Assembly: GCF_018835585.1 (NCBI RefSeq)
Contig: NZ_JAHGVE010000003.1
Span: forward strand, 179,615-243,614
From: Pelorhabdus rhamnosifermentans
GTDB lineage: Bacteria; Bacillota; Negativicutes; UMGS1260
Direction: 5' to 3'
Length of the DNA: 64,000 nucleotides
Part shown: positions 51,477-60,612 of the stretch, in pieces
How positions within the stretch are numbered: position 1 is the first letter of the stretch
How the letters are laid out: each line of letters opens with the position of its first letter
Made by a program: the position numbers and the translations under genes
The notes under the pieces: model-generated
The model's input: only the letters and a program-made list of their open reading frames with translations
Database searches by the model: none
Told to the model about the DNA's origin: nothing

Positions 51477-51799
51477 TTCTATCACTTTGTCAAGATAATG
51501 AACCTTAGCAACATTGTTTTCGAGTGATTTCACTTGACTTTCTCTCTTTATATCACCATAGTTCAAGATTGTAAAACCAACCACGACGTTTATTTTATGA
51601 AACTTTTTTTATTTCGTTATTGGCACTCTAGCGGTTTTGTATAAGTAAACGTAATGATGGACTGTTAGTGGAAAAGCTCCTGCTAAATTTTGTATGAATT
51701 TGGCAGGAGTCTGGTTTTTCTATGGGAATTTAGTAAAATAAACTTTAAATTTAGCTTCTTGCCCCTTTTAAAATATGGATATAGTAAAGGAGAGACAAT
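51477..51799. other. spacer with hairpin repeat copy 3
   Basis: No gene. Contains the dispersed hairpin at 51669-51720 and the promoter region of the nitroreductase. Confidence 0.45.
51669..51720. repeat. dispersed hairpin repeat, copy 3
   Basis: GCTCCTGCtaaattttgtatgaatttgGCAGGAGTC. Same stem and loop as copy 2; T-rich tail. Confidence 0.65.
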
Positions 51800-52318
51800 A
51801 TGGGTTCAATAATGTCAAATATAATAAATCGTAGGAGTATCCGAGCCTATACTTCAAAAAAAATAGATCGAACCGATATTATTCAAATATTAACTGCAGC
51901 TAGTTGGGCTCCATCGGGGAATAATCTACAGCCTTGGCGATTTTCCGTAATAACAAATGCTGAATTAATAAAGGAATTATCCTCTCTTACAATTTATCAT
52001 AACTGGGTACAAAGCGCGCCGTGCTTAATTGCGGTTTTTCTCGATACTAAAACTGTAGATGATAAAATATCAAATATTTACTTAAAACATGTTCAGGCAA
52101 TTGGGGCAGCAATACAAAATATGCTGCTCACAGCACATGAACTTGGTTTAGGAACTTGCTGGATTGGGGAAATATTAAAAAATGAAGATAAAGTAAAGGA
52201 GTTGATAGGAATTTCAAGTGAAATGCAGCTTATGGCTATCATATCTGTTGGATATCCAAGTAAAGATAGTAAATCTAGAAGGATGGATATCTCTGAAATT
52301 ATTATAAATTGGTTGTAA
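51800..52318 (+). CDS. nitroreductase-family flavoprotein
   Basis: 172 residues. FMN-contact signatures: RRSIRAYTSKKI near the start, SWAPSGNNLQPWRFSVI (about 34-50), IGAAIQNMLLTAHELGLGTCWIGEI (about 100-124) and MAIISVGYPSKDSK. These enzymes reduce nitro, quinone or enone groups with NAD(P)H; this short form (type II) has not an assigned substrate. AAGGAGAGAC precedes ATG 51800. No co-transcribed gene. Confidence 0.9.
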   Translation: MGSIMSNIINRRSIRAYTSKKIDRTDIIQILTAASWAPSGNNLQPWRFSVITNAELIKELSSLTIYHNWVQSAPCLIAVFLDTKTVDDKISNIYLKHVQAIGAAIQNMLLTAHELGLGTCWIGEILKNEDKVKELIGISSEMQLMAIISVGYPSKDSKSRRMDISEIIINWL

Positions 52319-52506
52319 AAATGGTGGGATATTCTTAATTATTTATGTCAGATATTCAGTATGATGTATCCTTCTTATTTTGAATTGGGGCGAGCTATAG
52401 GAGCTACATCAAGACGGTTTGGTCTATAAAAATATCTGGAAAATCAGTAATGTTTTCCCCTTCCATTTATATTATGAAAATCAATTTAATAGGGCAGGAG
52501 GAAGTT

Positions 52507-53313
52507 ATGCGAAACTATAATGATTTATATCTTAAACTACAAAAAATAATTAATCAATCGGCTTCAAATGATCCATATAAAATTATTGCAAAAACTTTAA
52601 TTGAAAATATAGATAGTTTTGAGCATATTACAATTGAAAAGATGGCAATACTATCTTTCACTTCAACTTCTACAATATCGAGATTTGTCAGATCCCTTGG
52701 GTATAAAAGTTTCATTGATTTAAAAGAATATTCTAAATCGAATAAAGTAAGTCGTTTTATAAGTATGAATGATAACCTTAAAGATTTGAAATTCGATAAA
52801 TTTCATGACAATGATATTCTTAAGAACTATATAGATACAATTTGTAATTCACTTCAAAATTTGAAAGAAAATATTGACTTAAAAAAGATAGATAAAATAA
52901 ATGAAATGATTTATTCAAATGAACATATATCCATATATGGCATTTTACTTCCAGGCTCTTTGGCTAAGCAATATCAATTAACTATGCTTTCTCTAGGCAA
53001 ATACTGTGAATATTATGACTTGTTAAATTTGGATTTAAGTTTAACTTCGGAAAAAAGCAGGCTATCTTTGTTTTTTTCTGTAGATGGAAATTTTATAGAA
53101 TCATCTAGGGAAATTATAGTAAAAGCCAAAGCAAAGGGTGAAAAACTTATCCTTGTAACTCAAAATCCAAGAATAAGACTATCTAATATGTTTGATGAAA
53201 TTTTGTATATGGGTAGTTGTGATTCACCAAAGAGTGGTCGCTACAAATTGATGCTATTTATCGAAATATTGTTGAACAGATACTATATAACCTATTATAA
53301 CGATTTAATGTGA
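52507..53313 (+). CDS. RpiR/MurR-family sugar-phosphate regulator
   Basis: 268 residues from ATG 52507 behind CAGGAGG; the upstream frame from 52450 has no ribosome site. N-terminal HTH_6 (ITIEKMAILSFTSTSTISRFVRSLGYKSFIDLKEYSK), C-terminal SIS domain that binds phosphosugars (SIYGILLPGSLAKQYQLTMLSLG; LSLFFSVDGNFIESSREIIVKAKAKGEKLILVTQNP). Probably controls the GH4 glycosidase 120 bases downstream. Confidence 0.87.
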   Translation: MRNYNDLYLKLQKIINQSASNDPYKIIAKTLIENIDSFEHITIEKMAILSFTSTSTISRFVRSLGYKSFIDLKEYSKSNKVSRFISMNDNLKDLKFDKFHDNDILKNYIDTICNSLQNLKENIDLKKIDKINEMIYSNEHISIYGILLPGSLAKQYQLTMLSLGKYCEYYDLLNLDLSLTSEKSRLSLFFSVDGNFIESSREIIVKAKAKGEKLILVTQNPRIRLSNMFDEILYMGSCDSPKSGRYKLMLFIEILLNRYYITYYNDLM

Positions 53314-53432
53314 AAATTTCATATTGTGAAAAAAATGCCGTTCTTAGATGGGTTAAACACCTGAATACTATGTTAAACTCAAATTACAAAATTTACAAAA
53401 AAGTTTGTATTAAACATAGGGGGGGCATATAC

Positions 53433-54788
53433 ATGAAAAAGCTAAAAATTGTTACAATTGGTGGAGGCAGTAGTTATACTCCAGAATTAATGGAAGGTTT
53501 TATTAAACGATACAAGGAATTTCCAGTTTCGGAAATTTGGTTAGTTGATATTGAAGAAGGTAGGGAAAAGCTAGAAATAGTTGGGGCTATGGCAAAAAGA
53601 ATGTGGAGGGCTTCTGGTTATCCTTGTGAGGTACATTTAACCCTTAATCGTAGAGAAGCCTTAAAAAATGCAGATTTTGTAACAACACAGTTTAGAGTTG
53701 GTCTTTTGGATGCTAGAATTAAAGATGAGAGAATTCCTTTAAAGTATGGAATATTGGGGCAAGAAACTAATGGGGCTGGCGGCATGCTTAAAGCTTTTAG
53801 AACAGTACCGATTATACTTGACATTATTAAAGATATGAAAGAATTATGTCCAGAAGCATGGCTTATTAATTTTACAAATCCATCAGGCATGATTACAGAA
53901 GCAGCAATTAAATACGGTGGATTTGAAAAAACTATTGGATTGTGTAATGTCCCGTTGAGATACATGATGATGGCAAGTGAGGCTTTAGATATTCCAGTTG
54001 CGGAATTAGACTTCAAATTTGCTGGACTTAATCATTTCCATTGGCATCGTGTTTGGGATAAGACCGGAAAGGAACGAACTGATGAAGTTATTGAAGTAGT
54101 TTATAATCCTAATAGTACTAAAGAGTTTAAAGGTATGGAAAATATAAAAGATATAAAAATGCTTTATGAACAAATCAAAGATTTAGGATTACTTCCCTGT
54201 TCCTATCACCGTTATTATTATATTATGGATGAGATGCTTAAAGATGAATTAGAGGAATTTAAAAAAGGAGAAACAAGAGCTGAAATAGTAAAAAAATTAG
54301 AAGCTCAGTTATTTGAATTATACAAAGATCCCAAATTAAATTATAAGCCCGAACAACTTTCAAAACGTGGTGGAGCTTATTATTCAGATGTAGCGTGTGA
54401 AATTATTAATTCTATTTATAATGATAAAGGGACTACTATGGTTGTAAGTACTAGAAATAATGGCACTATTTCAGATTTGCCTCATGAGTGCATTGTGGAG
54501 GTGTCATCACTTATAACGTCAAGGGGACCTCAGCCGCTTAATTGGGGACATTTCGATTCGGCACCAAGAGCTCTTGTTCAGCACATGAAGGGGATGGAAG
54601 AAACCGTAACTAAAGCCGCTGTGACGGGTGACTATAATAAGGCACTACATGCCTTTATAATAAATCCTTTAGTGCCTAGTGGGAAGATCGCAAAAACACT
54701 TTTAGATGAAATGTTAGTCGCTCATAAAAAATATCTCCCTCAATTTAGAGAAAAAATAACTCAACTAGAAGCTCAACTATCTCACTAA
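53433..54788 (+). CDS. 6-phospho-beta-glucosidase (GH4)
   Basis: 451 residues from ATG 53433 with a GGGGGG ribosome site. GH4 hallmarks: NAD-binding KIVTIGGGSSYTPELMEGF, INFTNPSGMITEA, GLCNVP (Mn-ligand Cys), GLNHFHWHR (His ligand and general base region). It hydrolyses phosphorylated beta-glucosides by NAD+-dependent redox catalysis in the cytoplasm. A PTS importer is expected as partner but is missing; a remnant LicT antiterminator follows, so a fuller beta-glucoside locus probably existed. Confidence 0.92.
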   Translation: MKKLKIVTIGGGSSYTPELMEGFIKRYKEFPVSEIWLVDIEEGREKLEIVGAMAKRMWRASGYPCEVHLTLNRREALKNADFVTTQFRVGLLDARIKDERIPLKYGILGQETNGAGGMLKAFRTVPIILDIIKDMKELCPEAWLINFTNPSGMITEAAIKYGGFEKTIGLCNVPLRYMMMASEALDIPVAELDFKFAGLNHFHWHRVWDKTGKERTDEVIEVVYNPNSTKEFKGMENIKDIKMLYEQIKDLGLLPCSYHRYYYIMDEMLKDELEEFKKGETRAEIVKKLEAQLFELYKDPKLNYKPEQLSKRGGAYYSDVACEIINSIYNDKGTTMVVSTRNNGTISDLPHECIVEVSSLITSRGPQPLNWGHFDSAPRALVQHMKGMEETVTKAAVTGDYNKALHAFIINPLVPSGKIAKTLLDEMLVAHKKYLPQFREKITQLEAQLSH

Positions 54789-54911
54789 GCTTCATGTGAT
54801 ATCGATGATAGTGAAATTTTAACGGCCTAATGCGGCTTCCTATTCGTTTTAGAGAAAAAAGTTGTTTCTTATGCATTGTTCGTTATAATGTTGGATGAAT
54901 ATTCATAATAT

Positions 54912-54940
54912 TTGACATTCTTATTTGATTGTGTTATAAT
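54912..54940 (+). promoter_or_regulatory. consensus sigma-A promoter
   Basis: TTGACA at 54912-54917 and TATAAT at 54935-54940, 17 apart: a perfect consensus. Starts a leader with antiterminator-like sequence ahead of the broken LicT gene. Confidence 0.85.
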
Positions 54941-54964
54941 ACCCCCAAGTAATTACATGAGACG

Positions 54965-55027
54965 TTGGATGGGGACATTGAGTTGGCCAAACCTTCCAAA
55001 AGAAAATTTTGGGGGGGCTTTTTATTG
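54965..55027 (+). promoter_or_regulatory. leader with terminator, possible RAT
   Basis: CCTTCCAAAA (54992-55001) pairs with TTTTGGGGGG (about 55007-55016), then CTTTTTATT: an intrinsic terminator. The preceding GGATGGGGACATTGAG...CCAAACC at 54967-54993 has the outline of a ribonucleic antiterminator site that overlaps the terminator, as before LicT/BglG-controlled operons. The RAT match is loose. Confidence 0.5.
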
Positions 55028-55132
55028 AAAACGATAAGTTTTGAATGAAACGAAAAATGACGAGTTTGTCGATTTTTCGTTTTTTTATTTCATAGGCAAC
55101 AGATGTAAATGAAATAAGGGGGTGTTTCCCAT

Positions 55133-55340
55133 ATGATCATCAAAAAGATATTAAATAATAATGTAATTATTACAGAAGACAAGAGGTTGTGTAACGGGTA
55201 AAGGCATAGCTTACAAAAAGCGTTGCGGCGATTCTGTTCCAGATACCGTAATAGATAAGATATACATGCTTTCCAATCATGACATATTGGAAAAATTCAA
55301 GAATTTGCTTGTGGGGGCAACCCTTGTTAAATTATGTTAA
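55133..55340 (+). pseudogene. LicT/BglG antiterminator, N-terminal remnant
   Basis: ATG 55133 reads MIIKKILNNNVIITEDK, then a frame change gives GCVTGKGIAYKKRCGDSV and IDKIYMLSNHDILEKFKNLL. This is the RNA-binding CAT domain of LicT/BglG. It breaks at one frameshift and then ends at a TAA inside the terminator hairpin; the PRD domains are absent. Confidence 0.8.
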
Positions 55341-55357
55341 TTTAACAAGGGTTTTGT
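55319..55357 (+). terminator. terminator, 16-bp perfect stem
   Basis: Arms 55319-55334 and 55338-55353, 3-base loop, then TTGTATTT. Confidence 0.85.
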
Positions 55358-55450
55358 ATTTATATGATGAATATGTAGAGATAAGAAGTTTTTAGCAGAT
55401 TATTATGACATGTTAGGAGAAATTAATTTGAATTTTAGGGAGATATTCAG

Positions 55451-56353
55451 ATGAAAATTGGTATCGTAGGACTTGGTAACATATGTGAAAAGGCTTATTT
55501 ACCAGTAATTACGGCTGTAGAAGGTATTGATTTAATATTTTGTACTAGAAATAAAAAAAGGTTGGAAAAATTATCACAAAAGTATAGAGTAAGTAGCTAT
55601 GTTACATCAGTTGACGATTTAATCGCGTTAAAAGTAGATGCAGCTTTTGTACATACTTCTACAGAGTCTCATGTTGAAATAATAGAAAAACTTTTAACTC
55701 ATCATATTCATGTTTATGTAGATAAACCAATAAGCTATGATTATAGAGAGTCATTAAGAATGGCTGAATTGTCAAAACGGGTTGGGAAAATATTAATGGT
55801 TGGTTTTAATAGAAGATTTGCTCCTATGTATAAAGCTTTGAAGGAACATGGAAAAGCTAATATAGTTACAATTGAAAAAAATAGAGTAGGTAAACCTAAT
55901 GATGTTACTATATTTATTTTAGATGATTTTATTCATGTAGTAGATACCTTACGATTTTTAATGGATGGGGAAATAACAGATATAAAGGTTCATAGTCTTA
56001 AAAAGCAGGGATTATTGTATAATGTAGTTGTTACATTATCTAATGAAAATATAACTGCTATAGGAATTATGAATAGAGATAGCGGAGTGGCAGAAGAAGT
56101 TGTAGAGTATATGAGTTCAGGTAATAAATTAGTGGTAAGAGATTTAGTAAATGCAACACATTTCAAAGAAAATATCGAGACAAAGATTAAATTTAAAGAT
56201 TGGGACCCAATTCTTTATAGAAGGGGTTTTTACCACACGATAGAATGCTTTTTACATGCAGTAAAAAACAATGAACCATCAACTCCTTCCATAGAGGATT
56301 CGTTGGTAACTCATCAAATATGTGAGCAAATCATTAATTTGATAAACAAATAA
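55451..56353 (+). CDS. Gfo/Idh/MocA-family oxidoreductase
   Basis: 300 residues. N-terminal Rossmann NAD(P)-binding fold (KIGIVGLGNICEKAYLPVI), the motif VHTSTESHVEIIEKLLTHHIHVYVDKPISYDY with the family's E/DKP (D-K-P, catalytic Lys), and the C-terminal GFO_IDH_MocA domain. These enzymes act on sugars, inositols or sugar acids. AGGGAG precedes ATG 55451. It follows the beta-glucoside remnants and may belong to the same sugar locus. Confidence 0.87.
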   Translation: MKIGIVGLGNICEKAYLPVITAVEGIDLIFCTRNKKRLEKLSQKYRVSSYVTSVDDLIALKVDAAFVHTSTESHVEIIEKLLTHHIHVYVDKPISYDYRESLRMAELSKRVGKILMVGFNRRFAPMYKALKEHGKANIVTIEKNRVGKPNDVTIFILDDFIHVVDTLRFLMDGEITDIKVHSLKKQGLLYNVVVTLSNENITAIGIMNRDSGVAEEVVEYMSSGNKLVVRDLVNATHFKENIETKIKFKDWDPILYRRGFYHTIECFLHAVKNNEPSTPSIEDSLVTHQICEQIINLINK

Positions 56354-56488
56354 AAAGAGAGACATTGGGCAAATTATGATGCATGTTTATTCTTAGCATG
56401 GCATGTTATGGAAGAAACCTTGTCTTTTTGTATCAGAAGTTTTCCATGATTTAAGTTGATACAGTAAAACTCGTGAGAGGTTATAGAT

Positions 56489-56848
56489 ATGGATACTTAC
56501 GATAAGGATTTTTGGCAGGCATTAGATAAACTGGTAGAGGATTCAGAATTGGTGATTGACCGACCAAAAGGAACCCGCCATCCAAGGTATTCTAACATGT
56601 TGTATTTGGTCGATTATGGATATTTACAAGGTACATCTTCCATGGATGGTGGAGGAATTGATGTTTGGCGAGGTACCGATGAAGGAGGAAAACTTGATGC
56701 AGTGATCTGTATAGTTGATTTGCTTAAGAAGGACTCCGAAATTAAACTGCTATTAGGTTGTACAGATGAAGAAAAAACTATTATTTACCGCTTTCATAAT
56801 GAAAGCAAGTATATGAAAGGTATTTTGATTAATCGAGAGACACTTTAA
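56489..56848 (+). CDS. inorganic pyrophosphatase-like protein (short type)
   Basis: 119 residues. The segment VIDRPKGTRHPRYSNMLYLVDYGYLQGTSSMDGGGIDVWRGT matches the core of inorganic pyrophosphatases (ER/RPxG..., DYGYL, the D-G-x-x-(I/L)DV segment) in a truncated Clostridia-type variant. Catalytic Asp residues are partly kept (DGGGIDVW), so hydrolysis of pyrophosphate or another small phosphate is possible. GTGAGAGG precedes ATG 56489. Standalone. Confidence 0.7.
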   Translation: MDTYDKDFWQALDKLVEDSELVIDRPKGTRHPRYSNMLYLVDYGYLQGTSSMDGGGIDVWRGTDEGGKLDAVICIVDLLKKDSEIKLLLGCTDEEKTIIYRFHNESKYMKGILINRETL

Positions 56849-56959
56849 TCGAAAAGAGGGGCTGTGTTGAAAACGGATGGTTAAAATAAATGGAATAAAC
56901 CTACATATGTTGGAAGTTCTGTATAAGTAAAACTTGACTTAAGTCGAGTATAAAGGGTC

Positions 56960-57400
56960 AATTAGCGCAAATAGTGCGTGAATCCTGGGGTCAGCTAATG
57001 GAATGGTGATTAGCATTCTTTAGGCTTATATCTTGATTTTTGATCAAAGTAAGTTATATCGGAATAACCAGCGTAAATTTTACCGGAATGATGAACTCCT
57101 TCTGGAATAAAATAGCGATCACCTTTGATGAAAGTTTGTTTTATTTGACCAATTGTCAAATCAATTCTTCCTTCTAAAACAATGCCCCATTGACCTTCAT
57201 GGGCATGTTCGGGTAATTCGACGTCTTCGCTAAATTCCATGAAAAGAATTTGGTGATTATTACCTTGAGATAGGTAAGCCTTTATTCCGTTGAGTGGAAT
57301 ATCTGCTTCTGGTATTTAAGTATTGGTTCGGGAAAAAAGGACAAGAACAGTCCCTCCTAAAATAAATAGTTTAATGCCTATTAAATGTAATTCTCTCCAG
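56960..57400. repeat. segmental duplicate, copy 2
   Basis: Matches 27740-28110 at high identity over about 350 bases including both non-coding flanks. Copy 2 keeps the full cupin interior. Confidence 0.8.
57010..57344 (-). pseudogene. cupin gene with N-terminal frameshift (copy 2)
   Basis: The main frame, 57240-57010 on the minus strand, reads MEFSEDVELPEHAHEGQWGIVLEGRIDLTIG...KGDRYFIPEGVHHSGKIYAGYSD, a complete cupin core with H-x-H, E and H ligands. Upstream codons to TTG 57344 (FFPEPILK) are cut off by loss of one base near 57316 (AAATACC instead of AAATTACC in copy 1). An internal ATG at 57240 could still give a short product of 76 residues. Confidence 0.75.
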
Positions 57401-57702
57401 AATTACATTTTCCTTCCAATTATATTAGGATTTATATCAATTCGGAAGTAGTGGTCAGCAAAATTTGAGTATTCTAAGTAATAAAAGTAAAGTTTTATAA
57501 TAAATGATGCTTTTACCACAACATTATGAAGTGGCGTTATAAATCAAATTACGTCCTTAAATTATAATTATAAACCATAAACAAATCATTGACTAAGGTT
57601 TGACCAGAGCTTCCGTTCAAGTGCCACTAACGGATTTATGGTTAAGTGCGATTACGCAGGGAACAGAATAGGGCTTATAGGTTATTAATCGATAGGATAC
57701 GA
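57345..57702. other. non-coding region with gene scraps
   Basis: 358 bases. Around 57575 CAAATCATTGACTAAGGTT is nearly repeated from 36729. At 57615-57685 lies the VPLTDLWLSAIT fragment related to that at 35650. Otherwise nothing. Confidence 0.4.
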
Positions 57703-58170
57703 TTAATGAAATTTTGGAACGATTGAATTGACCTTTTCTTTATACTCTATATAAGTCTTGCCAAATTGTTTAATAAGACACTGCTCCTCCTCTTTAATAA
57801 AATACTTGAAAGCAAGGTACATGAAAAACGGCGTTGTAAAAACAATCCAAGAATTAGTTAATAAGCAAAGTCCAGGAACCAGAATAAGAATGAAGTTTGC
57901 ATAGAGTGGATGGCGGCAAAATGAGTATAGCCCGCCTTTATAGAGCGAATCTAATTTATACATCATAAATATTGTACGAGCAGCAATGACCCAAATCACC
58001 AAACCAATAGTAATCAGTATTCCGCTGAGAAAATATAGCATAAATATTTTCTCTGATACAATAGCAAAACAGTGGAAGATTTCATCTATATATAACGTGA
58101 GGGCAAGATAGACTAACGTACTAGTAACAATTTTGGGGCCGACGCCCCATACTGAATTATTTTTTTGCAA
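57703..58170 (-). CDS. isoprenylcysteine methyltransferase-family membrane protein
   Basis: 155 residues, four membrane helices. The ICMT/PEMT signature is visible in YKGGLYSFCRHPLYANFILILVPGLCLLTNSW and EEEQCLIKQFGKTYIEYKEKV (the terminal RHP...EE...F...Y pattern that binds SAM). Family members methylate protein or lipid acceptors at the membrane; bacterial roles are mostly unknown. ATG at 58170. Alone. Confidence 0.85.
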   Translation of the reverse strand: MQKNNSVWGVGPKIVTSTLVYLALTLYIDEIFHCFAIVSEKIFMLYFLSGILITIGLVIWVIAARTIFMMYKLDSLYKGGLYSFCRHPLYANFILILVPGLCLLTNSWIVFTTPFFMYLAFKYFIKEEEQCLIKQFGKTYIEYKEKVNSIVPKFH

Positions 58171-58215
58171 GTGATTTACCTCCGAACTTACATTTCATTA
58201 TTATAAAATGCACGG
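58171..58215. other. short spacer
   Basis: No features seen; promoter region of the methyltransferase gene. Confidence 0.3.
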
Positions 58216-58625
58216 CTAACTACTAAATAATCTTTCTAAGGCAGCAACTGCATGTTTCGGATCTCGCGCTGTTATACCTACCATGTTTATGAATATGCCC
58301 TTGTCTTTAAGAGCTTTTTCCAGTATTTCAATGAAGATACCTCGGCCTTCGAATTCTTGGTCATTTGCCCAAGTTGTGTTAATGCCACAGGTAGGGGAGC
58401 CGTTGGGGGTTTATTATTGAGTGGCACAAAATTATAGATTGTTCTTCCCTCATACGTTTTGCAACTCGGGTGTCTTCTGATTCAACTGTGCGATTAGTTC
58501 TCGAATTAATTTCTCTATCAAGTCCTAAATAAAGAAGTTCGGGGCATGGCATCTGTATTATCCCAACATCTGTGTTGAGTAAAGCTTTAGCTTCTAGGAT
58601 TACACCAGGGTAATGGGCGCAGGCC
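58216..58625 (-). pseudogene. TudS-like desulfidase remnant
   Basis: On the minus strand in changing frames: HYPGVILEAKALLNTDVGIIQMPCPELLYLGLDR...VESEDTRVAKRMREEQ (58625 to about 58440), then NGSPTCGINTTWANDQEFEGRGIFIEILEKALKDKGI...ARDPKHAVAALERLF (about 58410 to 58216). The CPE and CxxN(G)SPTC motifs match the CD3072/TudS-related desulfidases. About 40 codons are missing between the two parts and at least one frame changes, so no product. Confidence 0.65.
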
Positions 58626-58898
58626 TGGCTGGTCTGCTATTCACCAAATTGCCCAAGCAATGCCGAAGCGTTTATACCAAACAATGTTGGTACTACATTA
58701 GTTTTCCAGGCAAATTAAATAGTTGTTTGTCAGTAGATTTCCCATAAACAAGAAAACAAATTTTTGGTAATGAAAATGGATGCTACTTTGATAATGATTT
58801 GCAGAGAATAGAATCTTTACATTATGTACACTAAAGTAACGGTTTCATTCGAGATGAGCTGGGTGAACTGTAGCATTGGTAACAACAAAAAATAGCAC
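58626..58898. other. unexplained scrap with conserved motif
   Basis: The plus strand reads PSNAEAFIPNNVGTTLVFQAN near 58655-58712 before a stop, of unknown origin. ATGTACACTAAAGTAAC at 58824-58840 recurs at 60783 and (one change) at 63858. Confidence 0.35.
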
Positions 58899-59947
58899 TC
58901 ATTCATTGCTATTATCATCATGTTTTTCATCTATTGGTTTCTTAGCTGGTTGAGGTGTCAACGACTTTTCTTTATAATACATTGATAGTGCGTTGCGATC
59001 TGGCGCGGAAGGTGGCTGCTCCATCCACCCATTTTTTATTAAGAGATTTGCTCCCTCCTTCGAATAAAGACCAACTTGAAACAAAACTCTCACATATAAA
59101 AGTGCTAAATCAAGTCTTGGACTTGCCGAGAATGCCATTCCGTAGTTACCAAAACCACCGGAGTTCATTAGAGTGGTGTGAAACAACATGAGTCTATCTG
59201 AGAAGGTGATTGCGTACTGGTCATCACCTCGCTATCAAAGCTTGGGACAATCGATATTTCTTCAGTAACTAAAATTTTATTAAATAATTCCATGAATTTA
59301 TTAGCAATGACTTTTCCACTAGTAAAATATTGATTTAGCTCTTTTGCTTGTGCAACCTGAGAAAATCCGATCATTAACGCTTTTCCAATTGCATTGGATT
59401 GGGCGCTGAAAAAAAGATGAGTAATTTCCAGAGCAGTTAGGGGCCTTTTTCTGCCAAAGAACCCAGAAAAAAAACTCCTATCTTTGACAAAATCGAGTAC
59501 TCCTTTCGCTAACAATAAATCCGTGACCTGCTGATCGACGATAGTAAGTCTGTTTACATAATGTATGAAAAATTGTCTGAAGTCATTGCGGGTACTTTGC
59601 GTGTAAGCAAGGGAAAACATGCTTGCGGCAAACCTTGCCATGCTTTTGGTGTATATCAAATAATATTTATCGGAGAATAAGCGTGGAGCGTCTGGCACAA
59701 TATCCTCTGAAGTAATCCCCCTAGGTACAGGAAGGTTTTCTTGTTTAAACGCTGATTCCAATAATTCAACGCTATCTCTCGTCTCGTTGACCAAAATTAC
59801 TAGCATGTTTTTGATATCTTGATCTTCAACATGATTTAAATAATAGGAAAATACATGATGCACAAGGGATTCAATCATGTAAGTATTCCAAAGAGCCCCC
59901 ATTTCGCTAGCTGTAATTCTAATGTTTTCATGCTTGATATTTTCCAC
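58899..59947 (-). pseudogene. DUF3231-family protein split by a frameshift
   Basis: The first part, 59947-59168, encodes 259 residues (ITASEMGALWNTYMIESLVHHVFSYYLNH...), a helical bundle typical of DUF3231 spore-coat-like proteins. The frame then fails at about 59185-59195 (TSTQSPSQIDSC), and the remaining 80-odd residues (HTTLMNSGGFGNYGMAFSASPRLDLALLYVRVLFQVGLYSKEGANLLIKNGWMEQPPSAPDRN) continue in the next frame to 58899. One-base repair restores a protein of about 345 residues, the usual length. Could be a sequencing error or a recent mutation. Confidence 0.75.
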
Positions 59948-59999
59948 TAATGTATCCTCCCAGTGGTCTAATTCAGTGATTTCCCTTGCTTCCTAGTAT

Positions 60000-60422
60000 T
60001 TGCTGTTACTCTGCGTTATATCCTTGACCATATGGCGATTTGGTCTTATTGCCAATCCTGCTAAAGCAGCTTCCCTGTTGCGTAAAATTATATTACTCAT
60101 TTTCTTAGTCTCTCAAATAATTACCACAGAAAATAGTAAGCGAAACAATGCAATTAATAAATCTAATCAAGAATTTGATAGTTTTTATCAAGATTTTAAA
60201 AGAGATCATACTACTTTAGGTGAAAATTATTTAGACCTTCAAAATGCTCTTAACAAAACTACTGAAGGTAAGACCAATCCAGTTGATTTTTATAATTATT
60301 TAAAATCCACTCAAAACGTATTTTTACTTGGATGGTCTGACCTTGATAAAAAAACTGCTCCAAATGGATTAAATGATGCTCAGAAGAAAGAGGTTAATGA
60401 AAGTATCTCAATAACGGCGTAA
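60000..60422 (+). CDS. hypothetical, possibly truncated
   Basis: Open frame of 140 codons with no good ribosome site. The N-terminus is odd; after about residue 42 it is a plausible hydrophilic protein (NAINKSNQEFDSFYQDFKRDHTTLGENYLDLQNALNKTTEG). I recognise no family. It may be the end of a lipoprotein or secreted gene that lost its start. Confidence 0.35.
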   Translation: MLLLCVISLTIWRFGLIANPAKAASLLRKIILLIFLVSQIITTENSKRNNAINKSNQEFDSFYQDFKRDHTTLGENYLDLQNALNKTTEGKTNPVDFYNYLKSTQNVFLLGWSDLDKKTAPNGLNDAQKKEVNESISITA

Positions 60423-60612
60423 ATGGGTTACCAAACCTACTAATGTGTGGGACTATATTCTTGTATAGTTTGAGAAAAAATCACATTAATATCCAGCAAG
60501 TCATATAGCCTATATGTTTCATTTGGCAAATTAGCGTAATGCCGATACTTCTTTTGTGCATACTAATTATGATTGTGTCATGTACTGAAATTAACTTCTA
60601 GGGGTGATTTTC

